Below, piece after piece: positions 1 through 6,037 of a stretch of DNA of 21,534 bases. The notes beneath the pieces are model-generated. The model searched no databases. It saw only the letters and a program-made list of their open reading frames with translations, and had not been told where the DNA came from. The position numbers and the translations under genes were made by a program. Position 1 is the stretch's first letter. Every line of letters begins with the position of its first letter. The DNA is from a virus: positions 1-21,534 of the IMG/VR virus record IMGVR_UViG_3300037628_000393; one strand, written 5' to 3'.

Positions 1-30
1 GTTATTTTTCTACATCGGCCGGGGGAGATC

Positions 31-1353
31 ATGGCTGTCAGAGATCGAATCAAATCGTTTCGGCGGGTCCGGGCAAAGGACTTGCTCACAAACCCCAAGA
101 ACTGGCGGACGCACTCCGATGCCCAGGCGAACGCCCTGCGGGGAATCCTAGCGGAGGTCGGCTACGCCGATGCTCTGCTGGCCCGGGAGACCGAGGCGGG
201 GTTGATGCTTATCGACGGTCACCTCCGCGCTGAGACCACGCCGGATCAAGAGGTGCCGGTGCTCGTGCTGGACGTGACGGCCGAAGAGGCCGACAAGATT
301 CTCGCCACGCTCGACCCGCTGGCTTCGATGGCGGATGCCAACCAGCAGAAACTTGGCGAGCTACTCCGCGAGATCGACACCGAGAGCGAAGAGCTGCAAG
401 CGATGCTCGACTCGCTGGCGGAAGAGAACGACATTGATCTATACGAGACCAACGGCGAAGCGGCGGAAGATCCGGGTGCTCAGATCGACAAGGCTGCCGA
501 ACTGCAAGAGAAGTGGGGCACCGAGCGCGGGCAGCTTTGGGAGATCGTGGGGAAGCAGACGCATCGGCTGTTGTGTGGTGATTCGACGGATGAGGCGGAT
601 GTGGCCACTGTGATGGATGGGGATGATGCGGACTTGGTTTTCACTTCTCCACCCTATGGCCAGCAGCGAGACTACACCGACGCCAGCGACGTAAGTGACT
701 GGGACGGGTTGATGAATGGAGTGTTCGGTAATTTACCGACGCACGAGAAAACGCAAGTGCTGGTCAACCTTGGGTTGATTCATCGGGACTGCGAGTGGAT
801 ACCGTATTGGGAGTCGTGGATTGAGTGGATGCGAGAGCAGGGGTGGCGGCGTTTCGGGTGGTACGTTTGGGATCAGGGTCCAGGGCTGCCTGGGGACTGG
901 AACGGAAGACTTGCTCCATCGCACGAATTCGTTTTTCATTTCAATAAGAATGCACAGAAGCCTTATAAGTGGACTGAAAAGCTACCAGAGAGCATCGCGG
1001 TTAATCACGGAGGCATGCTACGTGGCAGCGATGGCGTGGTTCAAGTTCCGACGTCACCGAAGGCAGGATTGCAGGCCACGAAGATTGCGGATTCTGTACT
1101 GCGAATCATGCGTCATAAAGCTAGAGGCATAGAGTGCCAACATCCAGCAATCTACCCAGTTAGGCTACCGGAAAGTGTAATGAAATCCTGGCTCGGATCG
1201 GTTTACGACCCCTTCCTCGGTTCCGGCACAACAATGGTAGCCGCCGAGCAACTATCCCGCCGCTGCTACGGAATGGAGATCGAACCCAAATACGTGGCCG
1301 TGGCATTGGAACGCATGGCCGGCATGGGATGTGAGGCGAAGCTCATCAAATGA
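31..1353 (+). CDS. ParB-domain DNA methyltransferase (N6-adenine/N4-cytosine type)
   Basis: The 440-residue product joins an N-terminal ParB/sulfiredoxin-like domain (about residues 14-100, with IDGHLRAE at 61-68) to an S-adenosylmethionine-dependent DNA amino-methyltransferase. The catalytic motif TSPPYG is at 205-210 and the cofactor-binding motif DPFLGSGTT at 393-401. Catalytic motif before cofactor motif is the beta-class order. THRLLCGDST near 177-186 and HPAIYPVRLPE at 371-381 are further marks of this family. The start is supported by GGGGGAG just upstream of the ATG. The stop overlaps the terminase start (ATGA), so the two are translationally coupled. Such fusions are common beside phage terminase genes. 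They probably modify phage DNA against host restriction or mark it for packaging, but the target site cannot be read from sequence. No partner restriction enzyme is seen. Confidence 0.9.
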   Translation: MAVRDRIKSFRRVRAKDLLTNPKNWRTHSDAQANALRGILAEVGYADALLARETEAGLMLIDGHLRAETTPDQEVPVLVLDVTAEEADKILATLDPLASMADANQQKLGELLREIDTESEELQAMLDSLAEENDIDLYETNGEAAEDPGAQIDKAAELQEKWGTERGQLWEIVGKQTHRLLCGDSTDEADVATVMDGDDADLVFTSPPYGQQRDYTDASDVSDWDGLMNGVFGNLPTHEKTQVLVNLGLIHRDCEWIPYWESWIEWMREQGWRRFGWYVWDQGPGLPGDWNGRLAPSHEFVFHFNKNAQKPYKWTEKLPESIAVNHGGMLRGSDGVVQVPTSPKAGLQATKIADSVLRIMRHKARGIECQHPAIYPVRLPESVMKSWLGSVYDPFLGSGTTMVAAEQLSRRCYGMEIEPKYVAVALERMAGMGCEAKLIK

Positions 1354-3476
1354 GTGTGGACCTAAAAGAACTTGATAAGAAGCGGCGGGCGCTTAATCGC
1401 AAGTACAAGCAACTTGCGGGTCAGGCTGGGCCTTCGTCGATTGCCGGCAGTCAAGCCGAGATTATGCGAGAGCGGCGGCGGCTGGAGCAATCGATCTACG
1501 TGCCCGACGTGGCCGACCCGGACCGGCGCCGAGCCTGCGAAGCGGACATCTTCTCATTCCTGAAAACCTACTTCAGCGATTCCTTCTACCAGCCGTTCAC
1601 GGTCAAGCGAGCGGAGATTGTTACCGACATTTTGAACGCTGCCTCGCAGGGTGGAGACCAGGCCACGGCCGCTCCGCGTGGCGACGGCAAAACGACCATC
1701 GTCGAGTGCGTAACGATCTACTGCCTCAACCTGGGCCTGCTCAAGTTCCCCTTGATCTGTGCTGCCACGGGACCGGACGCCACGCGCATCCTAGAAAACA
1801 TCAAGCGGCAGTATGAAACAAACGACCTACTGGCCGCCGACTATCCCGAAATCTGCATCCCTATCATGAAACTCGAGCGCTGGGCATCTCGAGCTCTCCA
1901 GCAGACGGTCGACGGCGAATTCACGCTGATGACCTGGGGTAAGGACAAGGTCGTCTTCCCTACTGTACCCGACAAGTACGGGCTACCAGAGAACGCGGGC
2001 TCGCTGGCCGCTGGCTCCGTTCTCATGACACGCGGGTTGGATTCCGCCATTCGCGGCATTCGCTTGGGCACGGTGCGACCCGACCTCGTCATCATCGACG
2101 ACCCCGAAACGCGGGAAAGTGCGGAAAGCGACGTGCAAATCGAGCGACGCTCCAAAACCATCGAGCAGGACATCGGCGGCTTGGGCGGGCCAGGGAAGGC
2201 TATGTCGCGGCTTTTACTCTGCACGATCATGAATCGGAAGTGCGTGGCCCATACATACACCGACCGCCAGCAAAAGCCATCGTGGAACGGCAAACGCTAC
2301 CGCCTTATCGAGGAGTGGCCCGAACGTGAAGATCTCTGGGACGAATACATCTTATTACGTCAATCGGGCATGGCCGAGGGTGATACGACGGCGAAGGAAG
2401 CTTGCGAGTTCTACAAAAATAACCGCGAGGCGATGGACGCGGGCGCGGTGGTCTCGAACAAATACCGCTACATCGAGGGCGTGGAGGCGTCGGCGCTCGA
2501 GCATTGCTATCGCATCATCGCCGACCGGGGCCGCGAGGCCTTTCTTACCGAATATCAAAACGACCCGCCCGAGGACGCCGGCCCGCAAGAGAGCGGCATC
2601 AACGCCCGGCTGGTCCAGTCGCGGGTCAACGGCGTTCCCAAGCTGATTATTCCCGAGGACTTCTCACTGTTGACCGCGGGCGTAGACATCGGCAAGCGGG
2701 CTATTCACTGGACCGTGCTGGCTTGGAAAACAAACGCCACGGGGGCCGTCATCGACTACGGCGTGGCCGACGTGTTCCCCAAGGATACGGCCGACCGACA
2801 GTCGGTCGAGATCGCCATTTCCCAGTCGCTGCATCAACTGCGGGACTATTGGCTATCGCTGCCCTACATGACGGCCGATGGGGAGATTCTGCCCATCAAA
2901 CAGGTTTTGGTTGACTCGGGAAACTGGACCGACGCGATTTATGCTTTCTGCGCCAAGACGGGGCAGAAGATGTTTCGGCCCTCCAAGGGCTTTGGTAGCT
3001 CGGTCGACGGTCGCAAGTCACCGTTTCGCGCAGCCAAGGAAGGGACCAGCGATAATATCCCCGGCCAAATGTGCTGGCTCTCGAGGCAAAGGGGCAACGT
3101 CTGGCTGGTCGGCATGGATACCGATTTCTGGAAGGGCTGGCTACACGAGCGATTGATGACCGACATGGACAAACCGGCCAGTATCACGCTGTTCGGCAGC
3201 GAACGGCGCGAACACACGGCCTACGCCCATCATCTCGTGGCCGAGGTGGAAACCACGGAATTCGTCCCCGAAAAGGGCTTAAAGCATTATTGGAAGCAAA
3301 AGAGCCCCAACAACCACTGGCTGGACGCCACCTATCAGGCATGCGTGGCGGGCAGCCTGCACGGTATCAAGCTAATCGCCGGGGCTTCCGTGGCTCCCGT
3401 TCGACGGCGGCAAATGAACCAACCGAAAAACAATCTAATCCAACGGCCGGGCGGCTGGCTCAAGGGGATGCAGTGA
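1350..3476 (+). CDS. terL: Phage terminase large subunit
   Basis: This 708-residue protein should be the DNA-packaging motor and headful or cos nuclease that docks on the portal. The ATPase half has a Walker A-type loop APRGDGKT at 108-115 and a Walker B DLVIIDDPE at 245-253 (hydrophobic strand then DD). The nuclease half has acidic residues in LLTAGVDIGKR (D446), VLVDSGNW (D522) and near the C-terminus NHWLDA (D659), the usual spacing of an RNase H-like terminase nuclease. It is somewhat longer than many terminases, with an N-terminal basic, probably helical stretch (residues 1-60). Its ATG overlaps the methyltransferase stop and its own stop overlaps the GTG of the next gene. No ordinary small terminase subunit lies upstream in the window. 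Confidence 0.93.
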   Translation: MSVDLKELDKKRRALNRKYKQLAGQAGPSSIAGSQAEIMRERRRLEQSIYVPDVADPDRRRACEADIFSFLKTYFSDSFYQPFTVKRAEIVTDILNAASQGGDQATAAPRGDGKTTIVECVTIYCLNLGLLKFPLICAATGPDATRILENIKRQYETNDLLAADYPEICIPIMKLERWASRALQQTVDGEFTLMTWGKDKVVFPTVPDKYGLPENAGSLAAGSVLMTRGLDSAIRGIRLGTVRPDLVIIDDPETRESAESDVQIERRSKTIEQDIGGLGGPGKAMSRLLLCTIMNRKCVAHTYTDRQQKPSWNGKRYRLIEEWPEREDLWDEYILLRQSGMAEGDTTAKEACEFYKNNREAMDAGAVVSNKYRYIEGVEASALEHCYRIIADRGREAFLTEYQNDPPEDAGPQESGINARLVQSRVNGVPKLIIPEDFSLLTAGVDIGKRAIHWTVLAWKTNATGAVIDYGVADVFPKDTADRQSVEIAISQSLHQLRDYWLSLPYMTADGEILPIKQVLVDSGNWTDAIYAFCAKTGQKMFRPSKGFGSSVDGRKSPFRAAKEGTSDNIPGQMCWLSRQRGNVWLVGMDTDFWKGWLHERLMTDMDKPASITLFGSERREHTAYAHHLVAEVETTEFVPEKGLKHYWKQKSPNNHWLDATYQACVAGSLHGIKLIAGASVAPVRRRQMNQPKNNLIQRPGGWLKGMQ

Positions 3477-3736
3477 GCAGTAAGCGAAAAAATCAATCGC
3501 GGCTGCCCGACTGCCCCTTCTGCCACCCTTTCGAGCACAAGACGACCTGTGACGCGGGCGGGCCCAACGTGTTTCGCCTGCGGTGCAAGCGTTGCGGCTG
3601 GACCTGGACCATTAACATTCGAGATAAAGGTAACAAAATATGGGCAGAGGTGTTGAAATCGGCGAGGGGACCCGTCAAGAAGTCGTCCGGCTCCTCAAGG
3701 CGGGCTGCACGTACCGTGACGTCGCCTGGCAAATAA
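3473..3736 (+). CDS. Small zinc-ribbon protein
   Basis: An 87-residue protein read from a GTG that overlaps the terminase stop (GTGA). Two cysteine pairs, CPFC near residue 14 and CKRC near residue 40, frame a short domain ending in CGWTWT. This is a typical treble-clef or zinc-ribbon fold that would bind one zinc ion. The C-terminal third is basic and serine-rich (about residues 60-87). The open frame continues upstream to 3071 inside the terminase gene, but that part is a shadow of terL; the GTGA overlap picks the start. Its last 97 bases overlap the next gene in another frame, which is unusually long. The function is unknown. It may bind nucleic acid or be a packaging accessory protein. 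Confidence 0.7.
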   Translation: MSSKRKNQSRLPDCPFCHPFEHKTTCDAGGPNVFRLRCKRCGWTWTINIRDKGNKIWAEVLKSARGPVKKSSGSSRRAARTVTSPGK

Positions 3737-3840
3737 ACATCGGCATCAGCACGGTGGCGCTGGTCTACCTGCAATTATCAGAGCGGGAGCAAAAGGCCGT
3801 GCAAGCTGTCCGCGAGCGGCGGCTTAATCGGATGATGTAG
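3640..3840 (+). CDS. Small helix-turn-helix protein, possible small terminase or array-binding protein
   Basis: A 66-residue protein preceded by AAAGG eight bases before the ATG. Residues about 11-50 (TRQEVVRLLKAGCTYRDVAW then GISTVALVYLQL) read as a resolvase/sigma-like helix-turn-helix: helix, glycine turn, then a recognition helix following GIST. The C-terminus is highly charged (EREQKAVQAVRERRLNR). It starts inside the zinc-ribbon gene and ends 14 bases before the first GTCNN array. Its place directly after terL and beside a repeat array makes it a candidate for the DNA-recognition subunit of packaging or for a repressor of the reverse-strand genes. Both roles are inference. It is short for a complete small terminase. 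Confidence 0.6.
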   Translation: MGRGVEIGEGTRQEVVRLLKAGCTYRDVAWQINIGISTVALVYLQLSEREQKAVQAVRERRLNRMM

Positions 3841-3854
3841 GGATCAGAAAACAA

Positions 3855-4004
3855 GTCACGTCGGGTCGAGTCACGTCAAGTCACGTCACGTCATGTCAAG
3901 TCGAGTCCAGTCGAGTCCAGTCTCGGGGATAATTGAATGAGACCATCGGGTCTCGTCGGGTCGGGTCGAGTCATGTCAAGTCATGTCACGTCAAGTCGTG
4001 TCAC
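3855..4004 (+). repeat. GTCNN pentanucleotide array 1
   Basis: Fourteen consecutive five-base units of the form GTCNN (3855-3924), a 25-base core (3925-3949), then eleven more units (3950-4004). The first three bases are invariant across the array while the last two vary (AC, GG, GA, AA, AT, CA, TC, GT). The core is 5 x 5 bases, so the phase is kept across it. The last unit contains the stop codon of the minus-strand gene at 4001-4522. Array units cannot form stop codons on the plus strand unless NN is TA, so long plus-strand open frames here are an artefact of composition. Confidence 0.9.
3920..3954 (+). repeat. Array core element, copy 1 (GTCTC-core-GTCTC)
   Basis: The 25-base core reads GGGGATAATTGAATG and then AGACCATCGG, flanked on both sides by GTCTC. 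GAGACC-ATCG-GGTCTC forms a perfect six-base-pair hairpin with a four-base loop. The upstream GTCTC can instead pair with the same GAGAC, so two mutually exclusive stems are possible. Confidence 0.8.
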
Positions 4005-4522
4005 GCTTTCATTAAATCAATCAGCTTCCTTGGATCGGGCTGCGAAAGCCGCGAATCCTTGATCTCCGTTAGCCGCTTCCGAAAGCCACCGCTGGCACAT
4101 AAGTGAATCATACTGGCGGTGGCCATGTTGACGCGGTGCTCGTCGCGGGTGTTGCCGTCGAGTTTTTCGGCGTCCACCGTAGTGGCCACGTGCAAGGCCC
4201 GCGTGGTTTGTCGTCGGGCTCGGCCGAGTCCCGATCTAGTCTCCGTAACCCGCTCGGGATCCGTCAAGCAGGCCCAAGCCTTTCTTTCTCGGCACCAGCG
4301 CCAGACGATACCGTGGACTTTTTCCACGTGGCGAATGGCGCTGTTGACGTTGCCGTATCCGGGGCCGTGAACCGAGCATTCGCGAGTCACGATCTCGCTC
4401 ATCCGCTGGCGTGTGACCGTATCGCCCGGCTGGCCATTCTTTAGGAACTCGACTGCCCACCGCGTGAAGGGCGACATTTGGCCGGGGGCTAGTCTGTTGA
4501 ATTCGGGTGTTACCGTGCTCAT
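4001..4522 (-). CDS. Unknown protein with winged-helix-like DNA-binding region (minus-strand cassette A)
   Basis: A 173-residue protein on the strand opposite to all surrounding structural genes. The start is well supported: on the minus strand AAGGAGAA lies five bases before the ATG. Residues about 20-90 (from SPFTRWAVEFL through TVTRQRMSEIVT, then SAIRHVEKVHGIVWRW and a strand ending CLTDPERV) look like a winged helix-turn-helix: a helix, a turn, a recognition helix, then a beta wing. The rest (90-173) is basic with no motif I recognise. Its stop codon falls in the last unit of GTCNN array 1. Its leader begins only 28 bases from array 2 and resembles the leader of cassette B. It could be a regulator acting on the arrays; that is inference. 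Confidence 0.72.
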   Translation of the reverse strand: MSTVTPEFNRLAPGQMSPFTRWAVEFLKNGQPGDTVTRQRMSEIVTRECSVHGPGYGNVNSAIRHVEKVHGIVWRWCRERKAWACLTDPERVTETRSGLGRARRQTTRALHVATTVDAEKLDGNTRDEHRVNMATASMIHLCASGGFRKRLTEIKDSRLSQPDPRKLIDLMKA

Positions 4523-4605
4523 GTTTTTCTCCTTGTGGGTTAGAAATTGAGTCGCGTCGCGTCGCGTCGCGTCCGGTCTCGTCTTGTCTCGTCCTGTCTC
4601 GTCAG

Positions 4606-4640
4606 GTCTCGGGGATAATTGAATGAGACCATCGGGTCTC
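4606..4640 (+). repeat. Array core element, copy 2
   Basis: Identical in its 25 bases to copy 1 and flanked by GTCTC on both sides. Here GGTCTC precedes the core, so both alternative stems can have six base pairs: GGTCTC with GAGACC across a 14-base loop, or GAGACC with GGTCTC across ATCG. Confidence 0.8.
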
Positions 4641-4690
4641 GTCGGGTCGCGTCATGTCAGGTCGTGTCGTGTCCGGTCAAGTCAAGTCCA

Positions 4691-4725
4691 GTCTCGGGGA
4701 TAATTGAATGAGACCATCGAGTCTC
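4691..4725 (+). repeat. Array core element, copy 3
   Basis: Same core as copies 1 and 2 except for the last base (ATCGA instead of ATCGG), which shortens the small hairpin to GAGAC/GTCTC. GTCTC units flank it on both sides. Confidence 0.8.
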
Positions 4726-4780
4726 GTCGTGTTGGGTAATGTCCTGCCATGTCGAGTCGCATCCAGTCTAGTCCGGTCAC

Positions 4781-4807
4781 GGTTAAAATTACAAATGAGA
4801 CCATCGG
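4781..4807 (+). repeat. Array core element, degenerate copy
   Basis: 27 bases long. It keeps the right half (AATGAGACCATCGG) but the left half is changed to GGTTAAAATTACA. The flanking units are GTCAC and GTCGA rather than GTCTC, so the long stem is lost. It is probably a decayed copy. Confidence 0.6.
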
Positions 4808-4823
4808 GTCGAGTCAAGTCTCG

Positions 4824-5414
4824 TTACTCATCGCTCATTTCATAAGACTCAAAGTTCTCCACGGCAAACCGCCCGTTGATGCCACCGTTCTCCACTCGCA
4901 TGGAACCGAAGCCAATGAAGCGGCCGGCCGCCTTCAAGTGCGATTCCATCAGGTCGGGTGTAATCTTATTGTCGAAGATAAAAATCTTCGCTTTGGTTGC
5001 CCACTTGTCGATTGTAGGAAACACTCTCTCGACTCGCTTACCTGCACCTCGTACCCCTGTAGAGGGTACGAACATTGGTCGACCGTCGATTTTCTCAATG
5101 GTCACCGGGCCACCGTCACCGTTAATGAGCATAAGGCGGTCGGCCACCATGATTCCTTGTCGAAAGCGGGCAGTGTAGTTCTTTTTCCCTTCGCCTGGGA
5201 TCTTCTTGCCTAGCCACTTGGCGGACGATTCAAGAGCGTTTTTCAGGGCAAAGGGCTGAATGAAGGCGTTTCCCTTGTCATCCATGCGGACCTTCTTGGG
5301 CCATGTGCGGTGCTCGTAGGCCTCGTGTGTTTCGTCGTCCAGCTTCGGTTCGCTCACCGGGGCGCCGAAGACAAAATCGGAAGCACCCACTAAATCGCAT
5401 TCACAAACTAGCAT
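4824..5414 (-). CDS. Unknown phage protein with a glycine-rich C-terminal motif (minus-strand cassette B)
   Basis: The 196-residue reading starts at the ATG ending at 5414, which has AAGGAGA at the right distance on the minus strand. A longer open frame to 5483 exists, but its extra 23 residues are mostly translated GTCNN repeat and it lacks a binding site. The protein is mixed alpha/beta. Conserved-looking blocks are IQPFALKNALESSAKWLGKK (52-71), FVPSTGVRGAGKRVERVFP (115-133), FIFDNKITPDLMESHLKAAG (145-164) and RFIGFGSMRVENGGINGRF (165-183). I recall similar unnamed proteins in other phages, but no function. The final glycine-rich block followed by GRF is loosely reminiscent of RAMP/Cas7-type folds; this is a weak resemblance. 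The stop codon directly abuts array 2. Confidence 0.75.
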   Translation of the reverse strand: MLVCECDLVGASDFVFGAPVSEPKLDDETHEAYEHRTWPKKVRMDDKGNAFIQPFALKNALESSAKWLGKKIPGEGKKNYTARFRQGIMVADRLMLINGDGGPVTIEKIDGRPMFVPSTGVRGAGKRVERVFPTIDKWATKAKIFIFDNKITPDLMESHLKAAGRFIGFGSMRVENGGINGRFAVENFESYEMSDE

Positions 5415-5448
5415 TTCAGTCTCCTTGAGTCTGGGGTTGGGAAATAGA

Positions 5449-5613
5449 GTCGCGTCGCGTCCGGTCGAGTCTCGTCTTGTCATGTCTTGTCTCGTCGCGT
5501 CAGGTCTCGGGGATTATCGAATGAGACCATCGGGTCTCGTCGAGTCCCGTCATGTCTCGTCCAGTCCAGTCAAGTCGCGTCCCGTCACGTCATGTCGTGT
5601 CCGGTCAAGTCGC
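5449..5613 (+). repeat. GTCNN pentanucleotide array 3
   Basis: Twelve units (5449-5508), a core at 5509-5533, then sixteen units to 5613. Phase is perfect throughout and no unit is decayed. It lies upstream, in minus-strand terms, of cassette B, 34 bases from its start codon. The stretch between the array and the start codon resembles the matching stretch before cassette A. Confidence 0.9.
5504..5538 (+). repeat. Array core element, copy 5
   Basis: Differs from copy 1 at two positions (GGGGATTATCGAATG in place of GGGGATAATTGAATG) but keeps GAGACCATCGG and the flanking GTCTC units, so both stems remain possible. The changes lie in the loop of the longer stem. Confidence 0.78.
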
Positions 5614-5640
5614 GCAAACCCTCGACGGGCACAATTTTCA

Positions 5641-5698
5641 GCTACTACACAGGAAAGAGGCCACGCCGAGGGCGTAGTGTTTCATGACGTGTAGCAGC
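5641..5698. other. Nested inverted repeat between array 3 and the head genes
   Basis: GCTACTACAC (5641-5650) is the inverse complement of GTGTAGCAGC (5689-5698) with one mismatch. Inside lies a second small stem, ACGCC-GAG-GGCGT. Together they could form a 58-base structured element or a protein-binding site. It sits in the only long non-coding stretch before the late head genes (5614-5821), where I see no other gene. Confidence 0.4.
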
Positions 5699-5706
5699 GT
5701 GCCTAA

Positions 5707-5734
5707 ATCCTATCTAATTCATGATTCCCGTCAA
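5707..5734 (-). promoter_or_regulatory. Possible promoter for the minus-strand cassettes
   Basis: Read on the minus strand, TTGACG (5734-5729) is followed after 16 bases by TAGGAT (5712-5707). That is five of six and four of six matches to the sigma-70 boxes. Transcription would run through array 3 into cassettes B and A. This is a consensus-only call in a stretch with moderate A+T. Confidence 0.25.
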
Positions 5735-5821
5735 CATGTCTACAGAAATAATTCCGATGTAGTCAAATCAGCCCCACCCCCCTCTTGACACCCGCAAGGT
5801 TTGAACAGCAGCCCTGAAAGC

Positions 5822-6037
5822 ATGGGTGACTACTCAACATCCGCTGCGGCTGCATTGGCGGCCCTCAATAACTCCACCGACGGTGGTTTTGTCGAGGAGT
5901 ACCGCATCGGTCCCGAGCACGTCAAACGGGGAAAACTCGTCGACCAGATCAAAGCAGCCGCCATGTTGGAAGGCTTGGCGGCGCGTCGCTCTCGTGGATT
6001 GCATAACGTCGCTAAATTCACGGAGGCCAGACCGTGA
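5822..6037 (+). CDS. Small head-tail joining protein, gpW-like
   Basis: A 71-residue protein directly upstream of the portal and overlapping its GTG by GTGA. Residues from FVEEYRIGPEHVKRGKLVDQ onward show the gpW-like pattern of a short strand pair followed by a helix (LVDQIKAAAMLEGLAARRSR). Small gpW-type proteins normally sit just before lambda-type portals and seal the portal after packaging. I prefer the ATG at 5822. A longer frame can start at TTG 5801, but AAGG is only one base from that codon. No strong ribosome binding site precedes either start. Position is the main support for the function. Confidence 0.6.
   Translation: MGDYSTSAAAALAALNNSTDGGFVEEYRIGPEHVKRGKLVDQIKAAAMLEGLAARRSRGLHNVAKFTEARP

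Larger units (their letters stand above)
4551..4822 (+). repeat. GTCNN pentanucleotide array 2 with three cores
   Basis: The longest array. Twelve units run from 4551 to 4610, then a core at 4611-4635, eleven units to 4695, a core at 4696-4720, twelve partly decayed units to 4780 (including GTTGG, GTAAT, GCCAT and ATCCA), a third degenerate 27-base core at 4781-4807, and three last units to 4822. It fills the space between the start of cassette A and the stop of cassette B. It begins with four identical GTCGC units. The decayed units and two-base-longer third core suggest an older part of the array. Confidence 0.88.

Noticed and set aside
3071-3472. Upstream extension of the zinc-ribbon frame inside terL
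   Set aside because: It lies wholly within the terminase coding sequence with no start signal; the GTGA junction gives a better start.
5415-5483. 23-residue N-terminal extension of the cassette B protein
   Set aside because: It is translated repeat and leader. The inner ATG at 5414 has the good ribosome binding site.
3855-5613. CRISPR array
   Set aside because: The repeat unit is five bases with two free positions. There are no 25-40 base repeats with unique spacers, and the cores are not regularly spaced. No adaptation or effector genes are seen.
5425-5694. Plus-strand proteins encoded across the GTCNN arrays
   Set aside because: GTCNN cannot make plus-strand stops except when NN is TA, so open frames are automatic. 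Their serine/arginine/valine-rich translations have no start signals.
5785-5813. TTGACA as a -35 box for the head operon
   Set aside because: No recognisable -10 sequence lies 15-19 bases downstream (GCAGCC at 17).
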